The notes: generated from the letters alone by a model not told the origin. A stretch of 64,000 nt of DNA from JACJYE01 sp964432875 (GCA_964432875.1 CAYSPJ010000003.1:38149-102148), one strand, 5' to 3'. Positions 26,830-35,791 are shown, counted from the stretch's first letter. Numbers and translations are program-made.

Positions 26830-28359
26830 ATGGCAGACCAGAAGGATACCGAGAATAAGCTCTCCGGCCTGCGCAGCCGCAGCGGTGCTGCCAAGCGCTC
26901 GGAAGACTTGTCGAGCTATGTCTTCGGCAAGGTGCAGCCCCAGGCTACCCCCCTGGAGGAAGCCGTGCTGGGCGCCCTGATGTTGGACAAAGAAGCCCTG
27001 CCTATCGTATTGGACATCCTGCGGGCCGAGAGCTTCTACCTGGAAGCCCACCAACTCATCTATAAAGCCATGCTCCGGCTTTTTGAGAAGTCCCAACCCA
27101 TCGATTTGCTCACCGTCACCGAATCGCTTAAAAAGGGAGGCGACCTGGAGGCTGTCGGCGGGCCCTATTACCTGGTAGAGCTGACCAACAAGGTAGCCTC
27201 GGCCGCCAATATCGAGTACCACGCCCGGATTATCGCCCAGAAGTACGTACAGCGGGAGCTCATCAGCGTTTCCACCAAAATAATCCGCGACGCTTACGAG
27301 GATACTACTGATGTGTTCAACCTGCTGGATGATGCCGAGCAAGGCTTGTTTGCCATCGCCCAGCAAAATATGAGCCGGGGCTTCGAGAGCATGTCCTCTC
27401 TGGCGGCTAAGGCTCAGAAGCAAATCGAAGAGCTGCGCAAAAAAGAGGACGGGCTGACTGGTGTGCCAACCGGTTTTACCGAATTGGACCGCCTGACTTC
27501 TGGTTTCCAGCCTTCCGACCTCATCATCCTGGCGGCCCGGCCGGGTATGGGCAAAACCGCGCTGGTGCTCTCCCTGGCCCGCAACGCTGCCGCTGAATTT
27601 GGTAAGCCAGTAGCGATGTTCTCCCTGGAGATGTCGGCCCTACAGTTAGCCCAGCGGGTTATAGCCATGGAAGCTGAAATCTCTGGCAGCAAAATGCGCA
27701 ACGGCCAACTGGAGGATTACGAGTGGGAGCAGCTCAACGCCGCCCTGGAGCGCGTCAGTGAAATCCCCATCTACATCGACGATACGCCGGGTATCAACAT
27801 CTTTGAGTTGCGCGCCAAAGCCCGCCGCCTAAAGATGCAGCACGATATCCAAATCATCATTATTGACTACCTCCAGCTGATGAGCGGTGGGGGTGACAAC
27901 CAGCGCGGCAACCGCGAGCAGGAGGTCAGCGCCATCTCCCGTGCCCTAAAGGGCCTGGCCAAAGAGCTGAGCGTGCCCATCATCGCCCTGTCGCAGTTGA
28001 GCCGGGCAGTGGAGGTGCGCGGCGGTTCCAAACGCCCGCAATTGTCCGATTTGCGCGAATCTGGCTCCATTGAACAGGATGCTGATATCGTGGCATTCAT
28101 CTATCGGCCAGAGTACTACGGCATTGATGAAGATGAAGAAGGGCAATCCTTGAAGGGTACTGCCGAGGTCATTGTCGCCAAACACCGCCACGGCGCTTTG
28201 AAGACCGTCAGGCTGCGCTTTATCGACGAGTTTGCCCGCTTTAGCGACTTGGACGACCCGGATTTTGGCAGCTTGCCAGCCGGTACTTTCGAAGTGCCAG
28301 CATCAAATATTATCACCCGGCCATCTAAGATGAATGATGATGAGGATATACCGTTTTGA
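26830..28359 (+). CDS. dnaB: replicative DNA helicase DnaB
   Basis: A 509-residue hexameric 5'-3' replicative helicase. The N-terminal primase-interacting domain (about 35-150) includes AVLGALMLDKEALPIVLDIL. The RecA-like motor follows. Walker A is PGMGKT with K242. Walker B lies in IIIIDYLQLMSG. The arginine-finger region is near QLSDLRESGSIEQDADIV, with IYRPEYYG after it. No intein is inserted at any of the usual sites. The ATG at 26830 (MADQKDTENKLSG) is chosen rather than a GTG at 26758 because the latter lies inside a terminator hairpin. The 3' end is followed by a heptamer repeat and the pseudouridine synthase gene. Confidence 0.97.
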   Translation: MADQKDTENKLSGLRSRSGAAKRSEDLSSYVFGKVQPQATPLEEAVLGALMLDKEALPIVLDILRAESFYLEAHQLIYKAMLRLFEKSQPIDLLTVTESLKKGGDLEAVGGPYYLVELTNKVASAANIEYHARIIAQKYVQRELISVSTKIIRDAYEDTTDVFNLLDDAEQGLFAIAQQNMSRGFESMSSLAAKAQKQIEELRKKEDGLTGVPTGFTELDRLTSGFQPSDLIILAARPGMGKTALVLSLARNAAAEFGKPVAMFSLEMSALQLAQRVIAMEAEISGSKMRNGQLEDYEWEQLNAALERVSEIPIYIDDTPGINIFELRAKARRLKMQHDIQIIIIDYLQLMSGGGDNQRGNREQEVSAISRALKGLAKELSVPIIALSQLSRAVEVRGGSKRPQLSDLRESGSIEQDADIVAFIYRPEYYGIDEDEEGQSLKGTAEVIVAKHRHGALKTVRLRFIDEFARFSDLDDPDFGSLPAGTFEVPASNIITRPSKMNDDEDIPF

Positions 28360-28362
28360 ACA

Positions 28363-28397
28363 AAAGGTTAAAGGATAAAGGTTAAAGGTTAAAGTGG
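28363..28397. repeat. tandem heptanucleotide repeat AAAGGTT
   Basis: Five consecutive 7-base units: AAAGGTT, AAAGGAT, AAAGGTT, AAAGGTT and the diverged AAAGTGG. It starts four bases after the dnaB stop codon. Simple repeats of this size can change copy number by slippage. Its location upstream of the next start could alter spacing, but no function is shown. Confidence 0.8.
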
Positions 28398-28441
28398 CTC
28401 CGTTGGGGGGCAGCGTACAACGAATAATGAACGGACTGCTC

Positions 28442-29302
28442 ATGGCAAAAATACCGCATAAGAAAGACCGCAGCAGAGCGCCTCGCCCCGCCGCGCCGCG
28501 CCCTGGAGCTTTCCAGGGGGGGCGCCCCAAATCGGTCAAAGGCTCAAAGCTGCGGCCGGAGGCGCAAGCTCAAAACGAGGAGGATGGCGAGGGGATGAGG
28601 CTCAATAAATACATCGCCCATTGCGGGATATGCTCGCGCCGGCAGGCGGCAGAATACGTCAAAGATGGCTTGGTGAGCGTAAACGGCCAGGTCGTGTCAG
28701 AACCCGGCTACCTGGTGCAAAAGGGCGATTCCGTGCATTTTAAAGGCAAAGAGGTCAAGCCCGAAGGCCGGAAGGTTTACATCCTGATGAATAAACCCAA
28801 GGGCTACATTACCACCCTCAGCGATGAGCGCGGCAGGGATACGGTAATGGATCTGCTCAAGGGCAAGGTTAAAGAGCGCGTCTTCCCTGTAGGGCGGCTC
28901 GACCGGGCCACTACCGGCCTCCTGGTGCTAACCAATGATGGCGAGCTGGCGAAGAAACTCTCTCACCCCAGCCATAAAGTCAAAAAAGTTTATCAGGCTA
29001 CCCTGGACAAGCCGCTGGCGGCAGCTGACTTGGACCTCATCCGCAAAGGGCTGGAACTGGAAGATGGCCCGGTAAAGGTGGACGGGGTGGATTACGTGCA
29101 AGGCGGTAGCAAGAACGAAATCGGCATTGAAATCCACCTTGGGCGCAACCGCATCGTGCGCCGCATTTTTGAACACCTGGGCTATGATGTCAAGCGCCTG
29201 GACCGCCTCTATTATGCCGGCCTGACCAAAAAGGACTTGCCGCGTGGCTTTTGGCGGCACCTTTCTGAAAAAGAGGTGATTATGCTCAAACATTTTACTT
29301 GA
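28442..29302 (+). CDS. ribosomal large/small subunit pseudouridine synthase, RluB/RsuA family
   Basis: A protein of 286 residues from the ATG at 28442. In-frame starts at 28394 and 28427 are also possible. An N-terminal basic, proline-rich tail (RSRAPRPAAPRPGAFQGG) precedes an S4 RNA-binding domain (MRLNKYIAHCGICSRRQAAE, about residues 50-110). The RsuA/RluB catalytic domain follows, with the catalytic aspartate D154 in GRLDRATTGLLVLTNDG. The end of the domain, GRNRIVRRIFEHLGYDVKRL, matches the family. It isomerises a uridine in rRNA. RluB modifies 23S U2605 in E. coli, but the target here cannot be assigned between RluB and RluE/RsuA types. The basic tail probably adds RNA affinity. Confidence 0.9.
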   Translation: MAKIPHKKDRSRAPRPAAPRPGAFQGGRPKSVKGSKLRPEAQAQNEEDGEGMRLNKYIAHCGICSRRQAAEYVKDGLVSVNGQVVSEPGYLVQKGDSVHFKGKEVKPEGRKVYILMNKPKGYITTLSDERGRDTVMDLLKGKVKERVFPVGRLDRATTGLLVLTNDGELAKKLSHPSHKVKKVYQATLDKPLAAADLDLIRKGLELEDGPVKVDGVDYVQGGSKNEIGIEIHLGRNRIVRRIFEHLGYDVKRLDRLYYAGLTKKDLPRGFWRHLSEKEVIMLKHFT

Positions 29303-29320
29303 CACCAATGCATGACTACC

Positions 29321-30001
29321 ATGATATACCCATCAATGCTTTTGTGCCGCATCGCGCGGCTCGGCTTCTTTAAACCAACCCTCCTGTTTTGCACCCTGCT
29401 TGCCGCCGCCGCCTGTGGCAATGGCGGCCCAAGTGATGCCGATGAAGAGCCGCCGGCCGAATTTGCCGTCATCGATAAGAATCAGGACCTCCTGCCAGAG
29501 ACGGAATACGGAACGTTTAATGGCACTCAACTCCCGGTGGCAGTTTCTTTTCAAGGCGGCCGCTACTTTGACTATGGGGAGGTCGAAGTGCAGGCTTTTC
29601 CCGATGAAGCTATGTATCGGGAACAAATTAGCTACCGCCTCAAAAAATCTAAGGAGTGGCAGATCCTGCCTGCCGAGGAGTTTACCTTTTTTGTCGGCTA
29701 CGACGGCAAGCGGCACCTCCTCGTTGATCAGGGTAGCAATGCTGATAATCGCACCCTCCAACTCTGGGATATCCAAAGCGGCCGTAAGGTTTATAGCGGC
29801 ACTTACAATCATGCCCTGCTCAAACAAGGCCGCCTTTACCTGATGCGCTATGCCGGCCAAAATGAAGTAACCAACCCTCCAACCTGCGATCCTTCCCAGT
29901 TCCCCGGAGGCGAATATGCCTTTGAGCTCGTCATCGCCGTCAATTTGCGGGATTATCAGGAGCAGCAGACCGGTCAGGTGATTTGTGCCTACGCTGAGTA
30001 G
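29321..30001 (+). CDS. predicted lipoprotein of unknown function
   Basis: About 226 residues from the ATG at 29321. Other in-frame starts lie at 29312 and 29336. A hydrophobic N-terminal region ends in the lipobox-like LLAAAACGNG, which suggests a lipid-modified cysteine followed by an acidic linker (SDADEEPPAEF). The mature domain is mixed alpha/beta with FFVGYDGKRHLLVDQGSNAD and a C-terminal YAFELVIAVNLRDY. No motif that I recognise. It follows the pseudouridine synthase after about 20 bases on the same strand, so transcriptional coupling is possible. The 210 bases after it contain no clear gene. Confidence 0.65.
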   Translation: MIYPSMLLCRIARLGFFKPTLLFCTLLAAAACGNGGPSDADEEPPAEFAVIDKNQDLLPETEYGTFNGTQLPVAVSFQGGRYFDYGEVEVQAFPDEAMYREQISYRLKKSKEWQILPAEEFTFFVGYDGKRHLLVDQGSNADNRTLQLWDIQSGRKVYSGTYNHALLKQGRLYLMRYAGQNEVTNPPTCDPSQFPGGEYAFELVIAVNLRDYQEQQTGQVICAYAE

Positions 30002-30287
30002 CGAGGGACAAAAGATGAAATTTTGCCGGGTAAATTAGCTTGCTTTTGCCGCTAGCTTGTGCTGGTTGGGATGCCGCAACCATTCTTTTTACTAGTCTCG
30101 GCCTGCGCTTATATTTTGCAGGGCGCTTGTTTTGTGAAATAATTGCCTGCGCCAGAAGCAAAAGGGCGGGCGGGCTGTTGCCAGGCGTGGCTTGAACAAC
30201 ACAACTCTTTGTGAATCAAGCTTTCAAAATACTTCAGAGCTTGGTAAAAAAAGATGAAACAGGCTTCTTTAATCGACACAAAGTACC

Positions 30288-30295
30288 TACTTTTG
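30288..30295 (+). promoter_or_regulatory. candidate -7 element of the ATP synthase operon
   Basis: TACTTTTG fits the TAnnTTTG consensus. A clear TTTG at the -33 position is not seen, so support is partial. It lies 36 bases before the GTG start at 30331, which argues against the longer atpB frame beginning at 30211. Confidence 0.4.
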
Positions 30296-30330
30296 CACCG
30301 ATTTTTAGAAGACCTCTAAAGCAAGGAGTT

Positions 30331-31539
30331 GTGAAAGTGAAATTCAAGAAGTTATACACCCTGTTTTTTGCCCTGGCACTAACCGTGCCAGCCCTGGCAG
30401 GTTCGGAGCAGGAAGGAGAATACGATGCCGTTTCCACGGTGATGCATCACATTGCTGATGCCAACGAATTTCATGTGTGGAAGGGTGTGCACATCCCTCT
30501 GCCCGTCATCCTTTATGCGCCGCAGCATGGATGGACCACGGGCCTTTCCAGCATATTTGAGCATGGCCATACCGCCGTTGACGGCTACGTGCTCAACCAT
30601 GGCAGGGTAAACCGCATCGCCGACCCCGGCTTCCCCATGGGTGAAGTCCACATCGAAGGGATTACCCATAAAACCGAGGAAATTAACGGCAAGGAAAAGG
30701 AAGTTTACTACGCCCTCTACGAGGGCCAGGAGTACAAGCTCGATGCGCCGAGTACCGTTGACGGCGGGTTCCTTGGTGGTGGCATCACCTCGTTTTACGA
30801 CTTTTCCATCACGAAGAACGTCTTCACCATGATCCTGGCGGCCATCCTGTTGATTTGGCTGTTCACTGCCGTAGCGCGCGGCTATGCTAAAAACGTCGGC
30901 AAGGCCCCCAGCGGGATTCAGTCTTTCATAGAGGTCTTCTTCGTTTTCATCCGCGATGAAGTCACCAAACCTATGATCGGCGAGAAGCACTACGAGCGCT
31001 TCCAGCCTTTCATCATGACCTTGTTTTTCTTCATCCTGTTTTGCAATCTTTTGGGGCTGGTGCCTTTCTTTCCCGGCAGCGCCAACGTGACGGGCAACCT
31101 GGCCGTGACACTGACGCTGGCGGTGTTCGCTTTTCTGGTGGTCAATCTCAACGGCAAGCGCGACTATTGGGAGCACGTCTTCTGGATGCCTGGCATACCT
31201 GCTTGGGTTAAAATCATCTTGACGCCGGTGGAAATCATGGCCTTGTTCATCAAGCCGTTCTCGCTGATGATACGTTTGTTTGCCAATATCTCTGCCGGGC
31301 ACATTATTATATTGAGCCTCATCGGCCTGGTTTTCCTGTTTGGCAATAATGGGCAAAGCGTGGGCGGTGCCGCTGGCGGAGCGGTCATCGGCGGTTTGTT
31401 TACCGCCTTTATGAACCTGATTGAATTGTTGGTGGCTTTCCTGCAAGCTTTCATTTTTGCCATCCTGACCGCTTCCTACATCGGCGCGGCAGTAGAAGAG
31501 CACCACCATCACGATGAGGCGCACGAAGGGGCGCATTAA
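30331..31539 (+). CDS. atpB: ATP synthase F0 subunit a
   Basis: The proton-channel subunit of F-type ATP synthase, about 402 residues. It is much longer than the E. coli protein because of a Bacteroidota-type N-terminal extracytoplasmic domain of about 150 residues (HHIADANEFHVWKGVHIPLP and on) preceded by a signal peptide (KLYTLFFALALTVPALAG). The essential arginine facing the c-ring is in LMIRLFANISAGH. The C terminus is histidine rich (EEHHHHDEAHEGAH). The GTG at 30331 is chosen because it directly starts the signal peptide and follows AAGGAG. A second GTG lies six bases later. It is first in the gene order B-E-F-H-A-G. Confidence 0.93.
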   Translation: MKVKFKKLYTLFFALALTVPALAGSEQEGEYDAVSTVMHHIADANEFHVWKGVHIPLPVILYAPQHGWTTGLSSIFEHGHTAVDGYVLNHGRVNRIADPGFPMGEVHIEGITHKTEEINGKEKEVYYALYEGQEYKLDAPSTVDGGFLGGGITSFYDFSITKNVFTMILAAILLIWLFTAVARGYAKNVGKAPSGIQSFIEVFFVFIRDEVTKPMIGEKHYERFQPFIMTLFFFILFCNLLGLVPFFPGSANVTGNLAVTLTLAVFAFLVVNLNGKRDYWEHVFWMPGIPAWVKIILTPVEIMALFIKPFSLMIRLFANISAGHIIILSLIGLVFLFGNNGQSVGGAAGGAVIGGLFTAFMNLIELLVAFLQAFIFAILTASYIGAAVEEHHHHDEAHEGAH

Positions 31540-31544
31540 TTCAG

Positions 31545-31569
31545 CTTGCCGCATCAAAGGAGCGGCAAG
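31545..31569 (+). other. stem-loop between atpB and atpE
   Basis: An 8-bp stem (31545-31552 with 31562-31569, CTTGCCGC) sits right after the atpB stop. It is followed by about 40 A/T-rich bases before the atpE start. Such structures may protect the downstream message and help make the many c subunits. That role here is inference. Confidence 0.45.
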
Positions 31570-31615
31570 GAGCGAAAAAGCAACTTTATTTTTTCATTTA
31601 TAAATATCTCATACA

Positions 31616-31810
31616 ATGGGAGCAATTGGAGCTGGTATCGCAGCATTAGGCGCAGGTTTGGGCATCGGCCTGATCGGCAGCAAAGCAATGGAATCTATCG
31701 CTCGCCAACCGGAAGCAGTAGGTGACATTCGCAACAACATGATTCTGACCGCAGCCCTCGTAGAAGGCGCTGCGCTGTTCGCAATCGTTGTTGGCCTGTT
31801 GGCCGGTTAA
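31616..31810 (+). CDS. atpE: ATP synthase F0 subunit c
   Basis: A 64-residue two-helix proteolipid that forms the rotor ring. An in-frame stop codon five codons upstream of the ATG rules out a longer start. The polar loop is ARQPEA. The ion-binding carboxylate is the glutamate of ALVEGAALF in helix 2. The residues that coordinate sodium in Na+-type rings are absent: the helix 1 glutamine position is isoleucine, and the residue after the glutamate is glycine, not serine or threonine. A proton-coupled enzyme is therefore predicted. Glycine-rich helix 1 (GAGIAALGAGLGIGLIG) is typical. It lacks the N-terminal extension of many family members. Confidence 0.95.
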   Translation: MGAIGAGIAALGAGLGIGLIGSKAMESIARQPEAVGDIRNNMILTAALVEGAALFAIVVGLLAG

Positions 31811-31846
31811 TCTTCCGCGCCAAATCGAACGTATTGAAAAACGGGC

Positions 31847-31876
31847 GCGGGCTGTAGCGGTTGGCTTTCAGCCCGC
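31847..31876 (+). other. stem-loop between atpE and atpF
   Basis: An 8-bp stem (31847-31854 with 31869-31876, GCGGGCTG) follows the c-subunit gene. It is not followed by a U-run, so it is more likely a processing or stabilising structure than a terminator. The atpF start at 31918 lies 41 bases downstream. Confidence 0.4.
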
Positions 31877-31917
31877 CCCATTTCAAGAAAAAAATTGACT
31901 CTAAAGATATTTCAACT

Positions 31918-32439
31918 ATGACTGAAGTATTATTTCTGGCCGACTTCTCCGTCATCAAGCCCGACCCGGGCCTGATTTTCTGGACTGCCCTGATTTTTAT
32001 CCTCGTCTGGGGCTTCCTGGGCCGTTTGGCATTCCGCCCTATTCAGAATGCCCTGAAGCAACGCGAGACGGATATCCAAAGCGCCCTGGACGAAGCCCTC
32101 AAGGCCCGCCAGGAGATGGCCAACCTCAAGGCCGAGAACGAAGAGCTGCTCAAGCAGGCTCAGGAAGAGCGCGCTAAAATCCTGCGCGAAGCCAAGGAAG
32201 CGAAAGACTCGATTATCACCGAAGCCCGCGAGAAAGCTCGGGAGGAGGCGCAAAAAATCGTGGCCAATGCCAAAGCTGAAATTGAAAACCAGCGCATGGC
32301 TGCCATCGTCGATTTGAAGAACCAGATCGGCAGGCTCTCGATCGAGATCGCAGAGAAGGTGCTACGCAAACAATTGGACGACAAGAACGGCCAGGAAAAG
32401 TTTGTCAACACTCTGGTTGACGAAATTGAATTGAACTGA
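31918..32439 (+). CDS. atpF: ATP synthase F0 subunit b
   Basis: The peripheral-stalk subunit of 173 residues, close to the usual length. One N-terminal membrane helix (PGLIFWTALIFILVWGFLG, about residues 17-35) is followed by a long charged helix that dimerises and reaches the delta subunit (EARAKARE-like repeats; EEAQKIVANAKAEIENQR). The ATG at 31918 is preferred over an in-frame ATG at 31861 because it gives the normal b-subunit N terminus without a basic leader. It lies between atpE and atpH in the same operon. Confidence 0.94.
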   Translation: MTEVLFLADFSVIKPDPGLIFWTALIFILVWGFLGRLAFRPIQNALKQRETDIQSALDEALKARQEMANLKAENEELLKQAQEERAKILREAKEAKDSIITEAREKAREEAQKIVANAKAEIENQRMAAIVDLKNQIGRLSIEIAEKVLRKQLDDKNGQEKFVNTLVDEIELN

Positions 32440-32536
32440 TAGCGGGATACCGGGCATCGAGCCTAGTTGGGTAAGGACGGCCAAAAAGCCCTCCCCACTC
32501 TAAAGCCTCGACTCCGGAATCTTAAATCTAACCAAT

Positions 32537-33106
32537 ATGTCTGTACAAAGAATAGCTTCCCGTTACGCCAAATCGCTCATCGGCCTGGCCGTCGAGCAAG
32601 GCAAGCTGGAGCTCCTGGTCAAGGATATAGAATTGTTCCGGAGCATGGTAGCCAACCGGGATCTGTATTTGCTGCTGAAAAGCCCGATTATCAAAGGGGA
32701 CAAGAAGCTGCAGATTTTCGACGCGGTCTTTAAGGGCAAGCTCGACCCCATGATGATGGCTTTCCTGGAGATACTCGTGCGCAAGGGCCGGGAATCCTAT
32801 TTGCCGGAAATTTCTGAGTCCTTCATCGAGCAGTACAAGCGCATCAAACACATCTCTAGCGTCAAACTGACTACTGCAGTGGAATTGAGCGAAGCGGCAA
32901 TAGCGCAAATCCTTAAAAAGCTAAAGGATAGCGGCGTTACAGATGATAATATCGAATTGGTCACGGTGATTGACCCTGAGCTGATTGGTGGTTTCATCAT
33001 CGAGTTTGAAGACCGCATCTACGATACCAGTATTTCCAATAAGTTGGAATCCTTGAAGCGGGAATTCCGCGACAACCTTTATATTTCACAGATTTTAGCA
33101 AGGTAA
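32537..33106 (+). CDS. atpH: ATP synthase F1 subunit delta
   Basis: The 189-residue stalk subunit linking F1 to subunit b. The family start SVQRIASRYAKSLIGLAVEQ, the central LKSPIIKGDKKLQIF and the C-terminal GGFIIEFEDRIYDTSISNKL are all present. The DPELIGGF segment is the family signature. Spacing to atpF is 97 bases and to atpA 54 bases, consistent with one transcript. Confidence 0.95.
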   Translation: MSVQRIASRYAKSLIGLAVEQGKLELLVKDIELFRSMVANRDLYLLLKSPIIKGDKKLQIFDAVFKGKLDPMMMAFLEILVRKGRESYLPEISESFIEQYKRIKHISSVKLTTAVELSEAAIAQILKKLKDSGVTDDNIELVTVIDPELIGGFIIEFEDRIYDTSISNKLESLKREFRDNLYISQILAR

Positions 33107-33160
33107 ATCCGAAAGTTACAATAAAACGGCTGCCCCGGGCAGCGATAAAATTTAATAACT

Positions 33161-34759
33161 ATGGTTGATGTAAAACCTGATGAGATATCAGCAATACTTA
33201 GGCAGCAACTCTCTGGTTTCAGCTCGGCTACCGAGTTGGAGGAGTATGGCACCGTACTGCAAGTGGGCGACGGCATCGCTCGCGTGTATGGCCTAAACAA
33301 CGCCCAGGCCGGCGAATTGGTCGAGTTCGAGACGGGCGTACAGGCTATCGTGTTAAACCTCGAAGAAGATAACGTGGGCGTAGTGCTCATGGGCGCTGGC
33401 GATGGCATCCGGGAAGGTTCGCGCGTGCACCGTACCGGCCGCATCGCCTCTATCAAAGTTGGCGAAGGCTTCGTCGGGCGAGTAGTCAACCCTCTGGGTA
33501 CGCCTATCGACGGCAAGGGCGAAATCAAGGGCGATCTTTACGAGATGCCCCTGGAGCGCAAAGCCCCCGGCGTAATCTTCCGCCAGCCGGTAAACGAGCC
33601 GCTGCAGACGGGCATCAAAGCGATTGACGCCATGATCCCCATCGGCCGTGGCCAGCGCGAATTAATCATCGGCGACCGCCAGACTGGCAAGTCGGCTATC
33701 GCTATCGACACCATCATCAACCAGCGCGAATTTTACGAAAGGGGTGAGCCAGTTTACTGCATCTATGTAGCTTCTGGCCAGAAGTCTTCTACGGTGGCCA
33801 ACGTGGCTAAGACGCTGGAAGACAACGGCGCGATGGACTATACCATCATCGTGTCTGCTTCGGCTTCTGATCCGGCCCCGCTGCAGTTCTACGCTCCCTT
33901 TGCCGGTGCTTCTATCGGCGAATATTTCCGCGATACCGGCCGCCCGGCGCTGATTATTTACGATGACCTTTCCAAGCAAGCCGTAGCTTACCGCGAGGTT
34001 TCGCTGCTGCTGCGCCGCCCACCGGGCCGCGAAGCTTATCCGGGTGACGTATTCTACCTGCACTCCCGCTTGCTGGAGCGCGCGGCCAAAATCATTGGCA
34101 ACGACGATATCGCCCGCAGTATGAACGACTTGCCCGATTCGCTTAAAAACGCCAAAGATAAGGATGGCAATCCTCTGGTGAAGGGCGGCGGCTCGTTGAC
34201 AGCCCTGCCCATCATCGAGACTCAGGCTGGCGACGTTTCAGCTTATATCCCGACCAACGTTATTTCGATTACCGACGGTCAGATCTTCCTCGAATCCAAC
34301 CTCTTCAATGCAGGTATCCGTCCGGCCATCAACGTGGGTATCTCTGTATCTCGGGTGGGCGGCAACGCCCAGATCAAGTCGATGAAGAAGGTAGCCGGTA
34401 CCCTGAAGCTCGACCAGGCGCAATACCGCGAATTGGAAGCTTTCTCTAAATTTGGCTCCGATCTCGATGCGGCCACGATGTCTGTACTCGAAAAGGGCAA
34501 GCGCAACGTGGAAATCCTTAAGCAGCCTCAGTATTCTCCGGTATCGGTAGAAAAACAGGTCGCCATCATCTACCTAGGCACGAAAGGCCTTTTGCGCAAC
34601 GTACCTATCGAAAAGGTAAAGGAATTTGAAAACACCTTCCTCACTACCTTGGAGCAACGCCACCCGGAAGTGCTGAAAAACTTCCAGGCCGGCAAGCTGG
34701 AGAAAGAAGACACCGATAGGGTAGAAGCATTGGCAGCAGAACTGGCAAAAGCATACTAA
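33161..34759 (+). CDS. atpA: ATP synthase F1 subunit alpha
   Basis: The 532-residue non-catalytic nucleotide-binding subunit. Walker A is GDRQTGKSAIAID, and the arginine-finger region is conserved in ISVSRVGGNAQIKSM. The N-terminal barrel, nucleotide-binding domain and C-terminal helical domain are all complete. The partner beta subunit gene (atpD) and epsilon (atpC) are not in this cluster, so the enzyme must be assembled from two loci, as is common in Bacteroidota. Confidence 0.98.
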   Translation: MVDVKPDEISAILRQQLSGFSSATELEEYGTVLQVGDGIARVYGLNNAQAGELVEFETGVQAIVLNLEEDNVGVVLMGAGDGIREGSRVHRTGRIASIKVGEGFVGRVVNPLGTPIDGKGEIKGDLYEMPLERKAPGVIFRQPVNEPLQTGIKAIDAMIPIGRGQRELIIGDRQTGKSAIAIDTIINQREFYERGEPVYCIYVASGQKSSTVANVAKTLEDNGAMDYTIIVSASASDPAPLQFYAPFAGASIGEYFRDTGRPALIIYDDLSKQAVAYREVSLLLRRPPGREAYPGDVFYLHSRLLERAAKIIGNDDIARSMNDLPDSLKNAKDKDGNPLVKGGGSLTALPIIETQAGDVSAYIPTNVISITDGQIFLESNLFNAGIRPAINVGISVSRVGGNAQIKSMKKVAGTLKLDQAQYRELEAFSKFGSDLDAATMSVLEKGKRNVEILKQPQYSPVSVEKQVAIIYLGTKGLLRNVPIEKVKEFENTFLTTLEQRHPEVLKNFQAGKLEKEDTDRVEALAAELAKAY

Positions 34760-34829
34760 TAAATGAGGTGGCCTGCCAGACCGATGGCCGGCTACCAAAT
34801 CAAGGTTTTGAAAAAACGGCTCGCGGCTA

Positions 34830-34848
34830 GCCTGGCATCATGCCAGGC
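34830..34848 (+). other. stem-loop between atpA and atpG
   Basis: An 8-bp perfect stem (34830-34837 with 34841-34848, GCCTGGCA) with a three-base loop lies 30 bases before the atpG start. It spans the alternative upstream ATG at 34840, making that start less likely. Confidence 0.4.
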
Positions 34849-34878
34849 AGCCGGCAGCCCAAGGAAAATAAAGAAGCG

Positions 34879-35769
34879 ATGGCAAACTTAAAAGAGGTAC
34901 GCGAGCGCATCCGCTCGGTGCAAAACACGCAGCAGATAACCAAAGCGATGAAGATGGTATCGGCAGCTAAACTGCGCCGTGCACAAGACGCTATCCTGCA
35001 GATGCGCCCCTATGCCGAGCGCCTCAATAAAATGTTGAGCAATATCCTTTCCAACCTGGAAGGCGATGCCCAGACTGCTTTCGGCGAGGTGCGCGAGGTG
35101 CAGAAGGCTTGTTTGGTAGTGGTGACTTCCAGCCGCGGGTTGTGCGGCGCTTTTAATTCCAACGTTTGCAAAGCCGGCGCGGTAACTATCGAAGAGAAAT
35201 ACGCCGATTTGCACGCTAAAGGCCAGCTCACCATCCTCTTCATCGGCAAGAAGGGTTACGACTATTTCCGCAAGCGCTACCCCAATGCCACCTTTAACAA
35301 AGACTACCTCGATCTGCTGAGTGACCCGAGCTTTGCTAATGTAAGCCAGCTTGCCAAGGCCCTCCTTCAAGCATTCGAAAACCACGAATTCGACGCTATC
35401 GACGTGGCCTATGGCAAATTTAAAAATGCCGCTACGCAATATACCATCACCGAGCAGTTCCTGCCAGTTGCCAAAATCGAGAAAGAAGCCGACGACAAAC
35501 TCGTGGCCGACTACATCTTCGAGCCGGGCAAAGAAGAACTGCTGGACTACCTCGTACCGACCATCCTGCAGACGCAATTCCGAAAATTCCTGCTCGATAC
35601 CAGTGCATCTGAACATGGCGCCCGTATGACCGCCATGGACAAAGCCACTGAAAATGCCGATGACTTGTTGCGTAGCTTGCGCATCTCCTACAACAAGGCG
35701 CGCCAAGAGGCCATCACTAATGAAATCCTCGAAATCGTCGGTGGCGCGGCTGCTTTAGAGAACGGGTAA
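34879..35769 (+). CDS. atpG: ATP synthase F1 subunit gamma
   Basis: The 296-residue central rotor shaft. The N-terminal helix NLKEVRERIRSVQNTQQITK and AMKMVSAAKLRRAQ is the family hallmark. The C-terminal helix ATENADDLLRSLRISYNKAR also matches. The ATG at 34879 is chosen because an in-frame ATG at 34840 falls within a hairpin and adds a non-family leader. It is the last gene of the cluster. The convergent proA gene begins only 22 bases downstream. Confidence 0.96.
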   Translation: MANLKEVRERIRSVQNTQQITKAMKMVSAAKLRRAQDAILQMRPYAERLNKMLSNILSNLEGDAQTAFGEVREVQKACLVVVTSSRGLCGAFNSNVCKAGAVTIEEKYADLHAKGQLTILFIGKKGYDYFRKRYPNATFNKDYLDLLSDPSFANVSQLAKALLQAFENHEFDAIDVAYGKFKNAATQYTITEQFLPVAKIEKEADDKLVADYIFEPGKEELLDYLVPTILQTQFRKFLLDTSASEHGARMTAMDKATENADDLLRSLRISYNKARQEAITNEILEIVGGAAALENG

Positions 35770-35791
35770 TATGGAGTAGGTTGGGCGGCTA

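Noticed and set aside
26830..28359. Possible intein in dnaB
   Set aside because: The protein is 509 residues with all motifs at normal spacing. No insertion is present.
30379..31557. A 392-residue frame opposite atpB
   Set aside because: It is antisense to a certain gene and begins and ends within it. It is rich in Gln, Asp, His and Glu, as expected for the complement.
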